A stretch of 64,000 bases of DNA, from assembly GCA_963978905.1 (NCBI GenBank), contig OZ022259.1:26200068-26264067 (forward strand). The letters run 5' to 3'. Below, piece after piece: positions 19,525 to 30,020 of the stretch. This stretch comes from Trichostrongylus colubriformis. Its lineage: Eukaryota; Nematoda; Chromadorea; Rhabditida; Trichostrongylidae. The notes below the pieces were generated by a model. That model ran no database searches and had not been told where the DNA came from. It saw only the letters and a program-made list of their open reading frames with translations. A program made the position numbers and the translations under genes. Each line of letters starts with the position of its first letter. The first letter of the stretch is position 1.

Positions 19525-22500
19525 ATGGCCAACGCCGAAATCGAATGTATTGTCCGTGACACGAGGGAATTGATGTTTCAGATAGGCAGCGGTTGGTAAT
19601 TCCCTTGCGGTAGATTTTTTTCCCTTGCTCATCAATCAATGCACTGATTTTGCAGGAGATAGGCGTGTTGATGAGATGATTCGACGAGTAAACACTGTAA
19701 ATGAAAAGATGGCATGCATGCGAGAGTATCAGAATATAATGAATGCAGTGAACGCTTTTACTATTAATGGATCCCGAAGAACAATTTTGTTAGAAGAATT
19801 GCAAAGAGAGAATCGGCAAATTTTGGCGTATCATGTGAGTTAGTTTCATTTGCATTATACAATGAGCGAGACACATCACTGAGTTCCCTGGCAGATGTTT
19901 GCTTGAACTTTGAGAGGGGAAGAGAGGTTCTGCCCTCTTTTAGTGTGGCTCAGGCACAAGTATACGCTTGGATGTGGATTGACTATTGTAAAATGGTATC
20001 AGATAAGAGACGGTAGCGCGTATGTGAGTGCCGCCCCACCACAGTTGCATTAGCGCCTTTCAGTGGGTTTTTGAGGAATTGCTTCTTGTCAATCCCCACC
20101 TGATTGAGTATTTGGTATCTGCAAACTGTTATGCATCTGCGCTATCATCCGACGTATTTGGCTGGGTTATAACTATGCGCAACTGAATTGCGATTTCTTA
20201 AAGACACCGTTAGGGGTAAATTTTGGCAAATTGGGATTACGAAAGTAGAGGTGCTCAGCAATATAACAGTGGAGAAAGAACGACATAAAACGACGAAAAA
20301 AACCGAGAAATAGGAACCCGAAAATCTCCCTTCCCTCCCTCGTCCTCTGCGTCTCTAGCCGGACAGGACTGAAGACAGGCCACAGTCTGAACCAGCCGGC
20401 TGCGATTGTTGTCCCGCCTCTCCCCGGCGACTCCCCCGGCCGCATAACCGCATAACGGCATGCCGAGCTGCGGGATGGTTATAAGACCCCAAGCCGCGTT
20501 TTTTTAGTGCGATTTTCACAACATATGACCTATTTCAGAGTAGAAGGTTCGTTTTCAGAGAATATGTACTCCCAGATCTCAATTTTCCCTTACCCCTAAT
20601 GGTGCCTTTAAAGCGGCTCTTGAAAAATTGGTTCGCATTTTTTGCATAGATAGTGGATACCGCTTTCGAGATGGGGGTCGATTGGTCGAAATTTCGTCTC
20701 GTCGTCGCACTCGTGGCGCCGTAAGTAGGGTCGCTTGGAATTCCACTTTAAGACGAAATGGGCTCGTACCGTGAAGGATCTCCGCAGATTGCAGTTGGAA
20801 GCGCCGGAATTGTTGTTGTTGTTGTTGTTGCTGTTGTTGCTCTTCGAACAGATAAAGCTACAAACGACTGGTACTCGTCGCGCAAAAATTCGACCAGTCG
20901 ACCCCCACCCCGGTTTCAAAGACCACTCTGATCGCTGTTATGATGAACCATCACCTGCACTCCTTGGTTGGAGAAGAGGTGAATAACCGGTCAATCGTAA
21001 GATTAGTGGCAGCGGATTACGATTCCTAATTTTGACTAGCACTGACTAGTTTATTTGGCGTCAAATCCGGTGTGGGCACCTCCGAAATTTACGCCTCTTA
21101 GAGTTACTGTAGCCAGACGTTCATTCTGAATTTAGTTCGGTGTTAATGGAGTGGGAAGGGAGATAACTACTCATTGCAGCACTGTCCTACCTCATCCGAT
21201 ACAATCCCTCAGTCACTTGTTTGTACACTCGTGCATATATTTTTTTCCTGAACCTTACGCGAGGTGGATAGGGGCCTCCTTACAAACTGAAGCTTAGGCT
21301 GAAGTTTGGGCCGTTAGCTCATTGTTGTCTCGAGCATATCTCCCGTACCAAAAATGCTACACCCACTTTTTGTATGGCTCTGTCTTTAATCGACCAGGAT
21401 CTTGGGGGTGTGTTCGTTGAAGAAGGATTTCGCCGCAGTGCGTGCGAGCTTGTGGCGCCGTATATGGTTGTGTCCTGAAGCGATTGCTCTATTTTGGCCT
21501 TTTTCAGGTAAAGAACACGGCATTAGCAACCAACCACTTAAAGCGCTCCTAGATCACACGAATCGCGTTGCATAGTGTGGAATGAAACCCTAACTTAACT
21601 ATCAACACCCAGATGTTGGCATACGGCCATCGTTAAGCGACCGCCCGATCTTTAATACTACATTGTTTTTGTTTATTCATCTTATTTTATCGTGTACTGA
21701 AGGTGCATCATCGGTAAAAGTAAGCTTGAACTTCCCGTTCTTGTGGTTAGTTTTTTTTGAACACGCTGTGGGAGAAGGGAACAGTTCCATATGTGGGTCC
21801 GTGCTTTTGGAAACTATGCAGGCGAATATGCTAACCTGAAGAAAAGAAAGAAATGCAATAGATTCAGGTGTTTAGTGCTTGTGCAGCAAAATACTTTGAA
21901 ATGAGAAATATGCTCAGGCAATTTTGTCTGGGAGATTCTGACCTGCATTTTCAAGGAACTTCTCTTGACCTTATAGATATACTAATCATGATTTATTAAG
22001 TTGTTGCAAAATCAATTTCGGAAATGGACCGCATACTTCAAACTACTATAACTCAGCTTAAACACAAGCACAAGTTTATTAATCGAAGTAAAAACCATCA
22101 GAATCTACACACTTTTGCCAACGAACAGGCAATAAATCTAAGCCTTCACTGTAAAAACTATCACGAGAATTAACGAAGTCAAGGAAGGCACATTCAACAT
22201 CGTCTAAATTAGTAAATTGTTTCTGACGCAGATGAGAATTGAGGGCTCGAAAAAAGTGATAGTCTGTTGGGGAAAGGTCGGGAGAATACGCTGGGTGAGG
22301 GAGAACTTCTATACCCAAGTGGGTCAATTTTTGCCGAGTGATTTGTGAGGTGTGTGGCCTTGCGTTGTCCTGCAACAGGATCGGCCCTCCTCTATTCACC
22401 ACCGCCGGCCACAATTTTTGCAACTTTCTATACATTTGCTCCAGGTCACAACAGTAAGACTCTGCTGTGACTGTCTGACCAGGTTGCAAGAAACTGTAAT

Positions 22501-25500
22501 GGATTACACCTTTACAACACCACCACACAGTAAGCATAACCTTTTTAGGGTGAAGGTCGGGTTTAGGAAGTTTTTGGAGGAGCATCCTTCTCTACCCAGA
22601 CTAATCCCCTCTTCCTGTTATCATAAAGAACCCACTTTTCATCTGCAGTTATAATACGGTTTACAAATGGCTCATTTTTATGGCGAACTAGGAGATTAGA
22701 GCAGGTGTCGAAACGTGCCAGACGCTGCTCATCGGTCAGGTCATGAGGCACCCACTTCGACATCTTCTTCACCTTGCCGATTGTCAGCAGATGCTGGCCA
22801 CTGTAGAGTAATGTACGCCTAGGTCTTCTGCTAACGTACGAGTATTCGTCTCCGGATTTGCTTCGACGGCTCTCCTTAAATCTTGATCATTAAGCGATGA
22901 CCTGCGGCTGCGACCCGACTCCTCTTCGAGATCAAAATCGCCAGAAGCAAATTTTTTAAACCAGAGCTCCACTGTTCGTTCGCAAGGACAATGCGTCCCA
23001 AAAACACTGCTGAGATTACGAGCTGCCTCCGCTGCGGAGTGTTCCAGTTTAAACTCATAAAGCATGATGACTCGATAGTCGCGTCGGTTCATGATTATAC
23101 GCAGCCCTGGAAAAGGCCGGCTGGAAAACTTAGAGCGACATTCATAGAAGTTTCTGAAAGAGCAGAAAAAAACCCACCAAATGGTATGCCTGGCGTTCCT
23201 TGGGATGGAATAGTTCAGGGAAAAAATCTACTTATTTATACATACCTTGAAATCGAATTAATTTTGCAATAACCTAATACTAACCATAATAGTTTTGATT
23301 AGTACGTTTTAGGAAGAAAATCGTAATCTTCGGGAAGCCATCGATGAATCGATGGAAACTCTTGGCAAAGTAATGGCTCGACATCGAATGGTTATGGCGA
23401 GAATGAACAGGTAAGTCACTGCTTTCCACTTTTTGAGGTGAAGGCCGATAAATCGTCTGGAAGTACTTACAAAGATAATTGAGTTCAGTTACCAACTTTT
23501 GACTGGTTTGTCATTCAGGTTATCGAAACAGCCATCGTTCAAAGATGTCACGAGCATATTTCCTGATGAAGGGGATGACTCTACAAAGGACAAGGAGCGC
23601 TTTAGGTGAACTTTTTTCTGAAGGAGAGATCTAGATTTTTGCAAAAGAGATTTTGTGTTTTTTCAATTATTTCTGATATCCGTTATTTTTTGCTATTTTT
23701 CAGAAAACTCATTACTGAAACGTCGGGTTTCATGAAAGCCTGTGAAGATTCGACTTCTAATGATTTGCAGAAATTATCCCAATTGTTACAAGAAAATCAA
23801 GTGTTACGGTAAGATTTCGGAATTTGTAATGCTATATTTCAAAAATCATATGCGAGGGAAGTTCACAATTTCATCATTCGTGAGCTGAGATATGAGGGAT
23901 GAGCGTAAAACCACAGGGTAGCCGGCGGAGAGTAAACCTCGCATTTGCGGACTTCTTTGCCGCTGTGTTGATTATGATTCTCTCTTTGAGAGCTTGACGT
24001 GTGGAAGATGACAGTCGGGTCTAGGCGGTTCAGGAATATGGTAGAACGTTCTCTAAGCTTTCTAGAAAAATATATATTGACCCACTAGTTCCCATAATGA
24101 GAGCTACAACGCCCGTTGTCGACACCCACTCAACTCGCGGTGTCATCTGCTATGAGCGATCCTGCGGCACCAAAACGACGGAAGCTTGCCACTCCATCAG
24201 CGCTGCATTGGGCAAGGGATGTGTGAACTACGAGACCATGCGCCGCTAGTTCATCAGCTTCAGCAACGCGAGATCGACATGGAAGGCAAACCATGCTCAG
24301 GACTGCGCGACTTCTGGGACGCTGAAGGAACGCTTTTCCATGGGGTGCTGGTGCAAGGCGAGACAGTCACCGCTACCGTATGCACTCACCAGCTCCAGCA
24401 GCTCGCCGTCGCTATTCGAGAAAAGCTCCAAAAAAGGTCTGCGGTCAAGGTCCGCAGTCACCCACCCATGACGACGCCCCCTCCGATTTCACGAAAAGTA
24501 CCCAGCCAAGCCACACGAGCTCGGCTGGGATGGGCTGCCCCACCCGCCATACTCTCCAGACGTTTCCCCTTCTGACTAGTACCTTACCAATGCTCTTTAG
24601 TCCTTCCTGACCAAGAGAAGATTCGTTGATAATGACATACTTGCAAAGGCGATCGTTGACTTCATCGACTCCCACAACCCAGGGTTCCGGGAGGAGGGAA
24701 TCGACAATTTACCTATGAGGACAGAATGTAATCGGTAACAATGGTGAATACGTCCTTGCCTAATTGTTGTTTGTTGGAAGAAAAAATAATAAAAAATGGT
24801 GGTCGAAAGAAATCCTACAAGACTTTTGGGAAATAAAAAATGGTGGTCGAAAGAAATCCTACAAGACTTTTGGGACAACCTAATAGTGGAAAAGTACCGA
24901 AAAACAGAGAAGTAGCAGCTGCATTGAAAGCATGGTCTTGTGGCTCCTGGAAATAGGTTGTGGTGATAATTCTCGCAAGTTTCTGTGAAGGGAAATGTCA
25001 CCCACATACAGTAGCGGTCAAAACTATATGCGGTTCTGGACCTTAACCATAATTACGGTCGACGTTTACAAACTCGTTTTAGTAAATTGAGGGCAATTGC
25101 TAATTCACTGCAGTGTGGAGGTCGGAAATGACCAAAACTTTCAAAAAATTCAACCAGCCATAAAAAGCTCACAACTCAACGAAACGAGCCGTTGTGCGAA
25201 AAGTAGAACGGAATGAGGCTTAAACTTTGCTACCCGTCATTTGGAACATGACAGCACTTTACAGCACTGAAGCGCGGTGTTGATCATTTTCAGTGTTATC
25301 AGTCAAATAATGTTTTCCACCTTCACACTGCATCCTCTCGGCTGAGAGACTTTATTTCGCTGAGTTACAGTTGCCGTCGAAACACATAAAAAGTGGACGT
25401 GATATGTAAAGGCTGGCCGAAGTTATGGTTGAAATAAGAAATATCATATATTTTTGACCGCTACTGTATGTTACAGCTTATATCTCGGCTATTAAGATCC

Positions 25501-28210
25501 CACAGGATTCTTTACTATCGCCAGCGACCTAGCAGCCGTTCCCCCCCCCAATTCGCTTGAACGTTGTAAAGAGTTTTTTTTTTGTAGAACTTCCGAGGTC
25601 ATAATTAGCCAGTTTTATTTCTCGTGCCTCGTAAATAGGACAGCATTTAGCTTAGCTGTGCTAAGCTACAACTTATTTAATACCAGACGGGCTGGCTCAT
25701 ACTAGTGCGCGCGTAACGTTATGGGCGCCTGTAGGCCGACGGAATTGTTTTTTCAATAGATTTACTCAGTACCCACATCACGCTCTGCCCACTTTGGGCG
25801 GGTTCCCGCCAGCCTCGAGTATGTTCAAGATGGTTTCGATGTTGGTCGTTTCTTCCGATTCTCTTTTTCCTGGTTTCAAGGCTGTGTTAGAATCGCGTTA
25901 TGAAGTTTTGTCGCACAGAACGCCCACTCGAGGTGCGCTCCGCCCATTGTGCTCACACCTCTCTCATGACTTTATAAACCCATTCCTGATCTTAATCCAC
26001 CTTTCCCAACGTTTGGGGCACATTCGAATCAAGTTAACAATTTTCATTCTGAAAGCGGAATAATCCAGTGCACGCTCCGTCCACCGTAGGCCGAGCCTAC
26101 CTTGTTCCATGTGTGCTCTTAATTTATTTCCTACGATCCCAAACTTGTCCACATCTCCACCGCTTGTTTTTCATGTTATTCCTAATTTCGTGACAAACAG
26201 AAGGACGGACAGACAGACAAACAGACGAAGCGTTTCATAATAGGGATCGTTTTGATGCAGTGGATAAATATGATAATGTGATGGAATTTTAGCGCTAGAG
26301 GATAGCATCTTAGCTATTCATGCAATAACTTACATGTTTTCGCATTCGCAGCACATGAGCAAGCAGAATTTGTCCTTGTTTTCCTCCCGCTTTCATACAG
26401 AGGTGCAAAGCGCATCATAAGTCTTGCAGTGGATGATTTTGGAATGGAACCATTTCTATCCAAAGTGTGGCACTAGACGCCAGTTGCGATCACCAAGCAC
26501 TGTAACATGGTTTAAAGGCACACCACGCGATAATCACATTAGTGTCTTACTTTCTTGGGGGAAGTAGGTCCTTAGATCGGCGGCCAGGTTGCACCATTGT
26601 TACGGCTCTGTAGTGCATCCTCGCGGCGATAATCGCGCTCAACTCGAGCCGAGTGCCCATCGAGCCGAATCACTCCTGGCCTTAGACGAACAAATTTCCA
26701 ACCTGGCTCTTATGTGGAGAAGGAAACTTGCGATAAGACAAGATAAGGCGGCGATATCAATAGCGAAGGCAGCTTCAACAGGGGAGAACAGGTAATACCG
26801 TAGCATTTAGCGCGATATTATCGGGCAAAAGCTCTTCTACAATCTCCAATACTCGTACGGGGACTGAATACAGGGGGTTCTATTTTTGGTGGATGTGAAG
26901 GGATTTGGTTCATTGTTCTTCACTGGTGGATGAAGCAGGGGCTTCACGTCCAGTAATACGCGCGATAACTCTCACAATTTATCGCGTGGTGTGCCTTTTG
27001 TTAAACTTGACCGAATACCGTGCTGACAAGGAGATACCTGGCCCGTCCCTGCAACACGCTTGCTTGCGCGGGGTTAGTCCGCGGTCATACTTTACGTGTC
27101 TGCGGCAGGGCGTGGCCGCGTATCTTGCGTCTCCACACTGCCTCGTTGCCTGCGTCATCTCTGCACCTCCCCCGTGCCACTCTCTCTCTCGCGGCCTATG
27201 AGAGAGAGTGGCACGGGGGAGGTGCAGAGATGACGCAGGCAACGAGGCAGTGTGGAAACGCAAGATACGCGGCCACGCCCTGCCGCAGACACGTAAAGTA
27301 TGACCGCGACCTTAGGTTCCAGGCAGAAGAGCGAACCACGCCTCGCCACGCCCATCCACGTCGGTAGGAGGGATGTTAACGTCAAATAAAGCGTACCGTG
27401 GTGCATAGACAAAGTACGAGCACATACCTACATAGCCAAAATAGATTTTTTTCGAATTTCGCGCACGCTAGACAGGGTTTCGCGTTCTGCCAGCCACATG
27501 ATCAAGGCGAGACACGTGTTCGCAGCGAGAGACTCAAGACGGCGAAGGAAACGCCCTAGCAGCAAGCAAGCATGGTGCTGGGACAGGCCAGGTATCTCCT
27601 AATCTACCGCGCTGTCATGAACATGCCGCGCGTGTGGCGTCGCTTGCAATAGTCGCGCAGTCGCGATTGACGCCTCCTGAAGCTCTTCCCTCTGCCCAGT
27701 TGGTTAAAACTATGCACGTCATTTAAGAGAGATGCTATCGACGGCGGCAATCTCGACTCCAGGCGTAAGGAATGTATTCGCGCAGGCAATGAGTGAATTG
27801 AAGCAGAAGATGACGAACGGCATCACTGGTGACTCGGACAGCGCCAGTGACACTGACGATGGATTTAATGAAACTTGCATTGAGGTATTGGTTTTCATGA
27901 CTGCTATGCATGGGTGAGAAGGAAGCAGGAACGGTTACATCACGGGTACATATCAGAGGCACGTTTGAGGAATAGTTTGGTAATGAAGCTTTTTAATTCT
28001 TCTCTTTCTGAGACTTTTTGGCAGACTGCCTGTGGAAATGCGAGCCTAACCCCGCTGCTTCTTAGCCATTTCTTGTTAGAACATCGAGTGTGCAATTCTA
28101 TCAACTTAGCTGCGCTTATCTGGCGAGACATGTAACTTGGGTGTTTTCCTATCAGATACTACCATTTGAATCACTTTGATTTTTTTCAGAATAAGGAAGA
28201 ACGGGATTGA
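19525..28210 (+). CDS. SIKE/FGFR1OP2-family coiled-coil protein
   Basis: Members of this family (SIKE1, FGFR1OP2) are coiled-coil scaffolds associated with the STRIPAK phosphatase/kinase complex in the cytoplasm. The exons I place are 19525-19591, 19656-19834, 23313-23410, 23519-23605, 23704-23808, 27728-27884 and 28190-28210. Phases match at every junction, giving 714 nt and 237 residues. The recognition rests on RVDEMIRRVNTVNEKMACMR, RENRQILAYHEENRNLREAI, the MARHRMVMARMNR segment, and LQKLSQLLQENQVLREML near residue 165-180, all in family order. The tail is acidic (GDSDSASDTDDGF). A TTCCAG at 19520 immediately before the ATG suggests trans-splicing. Introns 2 (3.5 kb) and 5 (3.9 kb) are packed with transposons. 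The first and last exons are the least certain; without the last splice, the frame would run on to a TGA at 27917. Confidence 0.8.
20198..20611. mobile_element. TTAA-ended inverted-repeat element, copy 1
   Basis: The ends are TTAAAGACACCGTTAGGGG and CCCCTAATGGTGCCTTTAA. A nearly full-length homologous copy lies at 38741-39149 (shared interior ACGAAAGTAGAGGTGCTCAG and GACTGAAGACAGGCCA). The TTAA at both ends could be a duplicated target site as in piggyBac-type elements; that assignment is inference. No coding region. Confidence 0.8.
20640..20920. mobile_element. Inverted-repeat element with GGTCGAAATTTCG arms
   Basis: GATGGGGGTCGATTGGTCGA at about 20670 is inverted as TCGACCAGTCGACCCCCACC at about 20893. 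The same arms occur at 50150-50410 and 48530-48815. The loop contains a GTT/TTG trinucleotide run at about 20812-20838. Confidence 0.7.
21999..23275 (-). mobile_element. mariner element, near full length, frameshifted
   Basis: The terminal inverted repeats are GTTGTTGCAAAATCAATT at the left and the reverse complement of GTTATTGCAAAATTAATT at the right. The length of about 1.28 kb is normal for mariner. It is inserted in intron 2 of the SIKE-like gene in the opposite orientation. It carries a single transposase gene (next entry). Confidence 0.85.
22079..23092 (-). pseudogene. mariner transposase with two frameshifts
   Basis: Mariner transposases cut and paste the element at TA sites with a DDD catalytic triad. 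The N-terminal piece (23092-22784) has the helix-turn-helix region beginning MNRRDYRVIMLYEF and RTVELWFKKFASGDFDLEEE. The middle piece (22772-22563) has TADEKWVLYDNRKRG with the first catalytic aspartate. The C-terminal piece (22585-22079) has LQDNARPHTS and YSPDLSPTDYHFF with the second and third. The pieces lie in two frames, so at least two single-base indels inactivate the gene near 22790 and 22580. Decay is otherwise slight, suggesting a fairly recent copy. Confidence 0.88.
24014..24884 (+). pseudogene. Internally deleted mariner remnant, copy 1
   Basis: It is homologous to the element at 42282-43161. Shared words are GGCGGTTCAGGAATATGGTA, TCCATCAGCGCTGCATTGGG and CCACCCGCCATACTCTCCAG. 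The right end TTTTGGGACAACCTAATA is present, but the left terminal repeat is missing. A stop (CGCTAG near 24241) and many indels break the frame. The last 45 nt before the terminus are directly duplicated (24791-24835 and 24837-24880). Confidence 0.75.
25008..25468. mobile_element. Tc1/mariner-type miniature element, TACAGTAGCGGTCAAAA ends
   Basis: The ends are TACAGTAGCGGTCAAAACTA and TTTTTGACCGCTACTGTA, bounded by TA. The 461-bp interior has no transposase. An element with related ends (CGC for CGG) lies at 38620-39522. Confidence 0.8.
25680..26245 (+). mobile_element. Asymmetric-ended element, short copy 3
   Basis: It starts CCAGACGGGCTGGCTCATAC followed by TAGTGCGCGCG, and ends ATTTCGTGACAAACAGAAGG followed by GACAGACAGAC and CGTTTCATAATA. 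This matches the end signatures of the satellite-carrying elements at 8857-14155, but no satellite is present. The interior word CCAGTGCACGCTCCG recurs, inverted, in copy 4 near 54300. Confidence 0.55.
26511..27005. mobile_element. Inverted-repeat element with GGCACACCACGCGATAA ends
   Basis: TTTAAAGGCACACCACGCG at the left is mirrored by CGCGTGGTGTGCCTTTTG and TTAAA at the right. The unit is 495 bp. Internal open frames (for example 26589-26795) have no recognised domain. It lies in intron 5 of the SIKE-like gene. Confidence 0.75.
27079..27308. mobile_element. Near-perfect palindromic CATACTTTG-family element
   Basis: Two arms of about 113 bp, 27079-27191 and 27196-27308, are almost exact reverse complements. 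They contain CGGTCATACTTTACGTGTCT, GTGGCCGCGTATCTTGCGTC and GCACCTCCCCCGTGCCACTC. The centre is GCGGCCTATGAGAGAG. Read as RNA it would form a hairpin of more than 100 bp. It lies in intron 5 of the SIKE-like gene. Confidence 0.85.
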
Positions 28211-28729
28211 TCTCCAGCTGTTTTGTACATGTATGCACATATTGATAAAGCTTTACATTCTGTATGACTGATGCCTTATATCTCTTTTAAAGGTGAATGT
28301 CGACAAGGAATTAGTAGAGTGCGGTGAAAAATGGTCACCCACAATATTTTTGTTTCTGCTAAATGCGCGTGCGTGACTATAGTGAATTAATCCTACAAGA
28401 AGCAAAGGCAAAGGTTGTTTTATGTAAAAACGTTGTAGGGCGGTGTTTCGTCGAGGAAGAACGACTTGAAGAGGCCGAAGTGTTGCTCAGAAGTCGAGCA
28501 AAAGGAGCGAAACTCTGAGACTCTAGCAATAGGAAGCTCGCTGAAAGGAGGAGTTTTTTAAGGTGTGCAGTAAGCAGAGCGCAGGCAGTGAAAATGCTGC
28601 AAGCTTTTAGGCGAAAATGTCTGGCACAAATGAGGAAAGAATCGCATTCATTTCGCTTCTAATTACTGGATGTCTCACTGGGTATGTGCCATTGACAGAA
28701 AATTTTGACCGTGTTTGACGTGCGACAAG

Positions 28730-28900
28730 ACGATGTGAGTTAGGGATGCCGTACAAGTTGAGTCCTGAAGCGATTACGCGTAGAACGCCGCCATCGCCTT
28801 AGCACCCATCCAGTACGGCGCCATAGCTCGCACCACCGCGTCGCGTGCGCGACGCCGCAACGGGAATATTTTGTCCTAATGGCGTATGTCCCATCACAGG
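28730..28900. repeat. Dispersed repeat related to 47100-47245
   Basis: GAGTCCTGAAGCGATTACGC, CACCCATCCAGTACGGCGCC and the word TAATGGCGTATG recur with changes at about 47115-47250. A fragment containing TCCTGAAGCGATTGCT also occurs near 21475. No ends or coding motifs identified. Confidence 0.5.
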
Positions 28901-29498
28901 AATCACCCAGGGCAGGGATGCAGAGTGAGATAGGGCAGGATTAGCTCTATGAAACCCAGGGGAGAGGAATCGTGAATAGCAGGGCTGAAGCGAGATGCTG
29001 TCGTCGTCAACAGTTGTAGCAGCATACTCCATTTGTAATTTGTGAACTATTCGCGTTTCCTTTGATTCTGCTGCAGTGTGACGTTTCTGTTCCTTCCTTT
29101 TCCTGCTTCGTTAACACTTGCAATAGTGTCTTCGAATCTCCGAACTTTTATGGAAATCATTTGAGATTTTCGTCACTGTGATTTAAGTATCCGAACTGCA
29201 TTGAAACGTTATTGGTTTACAAGTTATAAATGCAGAGCATCGCAACAGACGCCAAAAACAGTCAGCAACGGCGTCGCAGAGCATGAAAGCAACTTAAATT
29301 TGTAGTTGTATCCCGCGAAAGTACGATTTTGTGAAATCGCGCGACGCAAGGCACTGGCGACGCGGTTGGTCCGTGCTTTAGTTGTTCGTTCTATTTTCCA
29401 ATTTTTTCGTTCGTGGCATCGTATGCACATGTATCGGAGAGACCTTAGGCAGCTTTCTTAGTGGTAGTATCTTCGGTTTGGTGTAAATTGGAATTGAT

Positions 29499-29720
29499 AG
29501 AAAGTGGTAATAATACGTATTGATTGGGAGAACAACTGGACTTGCGTTTTTGTGGAAATCTGGAATTACGGAAAAGGATCAGATACGTATCCATTTCGAG
29601 GGCGCCCAGATGAGAGGATGAATGAATCGGAGATTCCACGGTTTCACATTTGTACGAAAACGCAAATTCCACTCGTCTTCCAATCGATACGTTTTCAATC
29701 CTCTGACAATGTTACATTCC
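29499..29720. repeat. Imperfect fold-back repeat
   Basis: ATACGTATTGATTGGGAGAA through GGACTTGCGTTTTTGTGG is the imperfect inverse of CGCAAATTCCACTCGTCTTC through CAATCGATACGTTTTC. The open frames over it on both strands follow from the symmetry and are not supported genes. Confidence 0.5.
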
Positions 29721-29837
29721 CAGAAAAAGAATGCAAATCGCATCATCATGAGCGCTGTCCTAGGTCGATATGTATCCATTGTACGGACGAACTGCAAGCA
29801 GGGTGCAAGCTGTTCACAGGGTAAGGCAACTGCCTAA

Positions 29838-30020
29838 AGCCGCGTTCATACTTTGCGGTGCCGGCGGCAGGGCATGGTCGCGTGTCTCTGCGTCTGCGCC
29901 ATTCTGTCTCGTTGCCTGCGTCGTCTCTCCACCTCCCCCGTACCACTCTGCCTCGCTGCCTGTGAACGCAGCCCTGTGAACGCAGCCACGCTCCACCGGT
30001 GCAAAGTATGAGCCCGGCGT
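29838..30020. mobile_element. CATACTTTG-family miniature element
   Basis: The left end is GCCGCGTTCATACTTTGCGG and the right end is GGTGCAAAGTATGAGCCCGGC. The interior GGCGGCAGGGCATGG, CTGTCTCGTTGCCTGCGTCG and CACCTCCCCCG matches the palindrome at 27079-27308. Non-coding. Confidence 0.75.

Noticed and set aside
26589..26795. Possible exon (ALDEQISNLALMWRRKLAIR) ending at a GTAATA donor in an intron of the SIKE-like gene
   Set aside because: It lies inside an inverted-repeat element (26511-27005), and the flanking SIKE exons join in phase without it.
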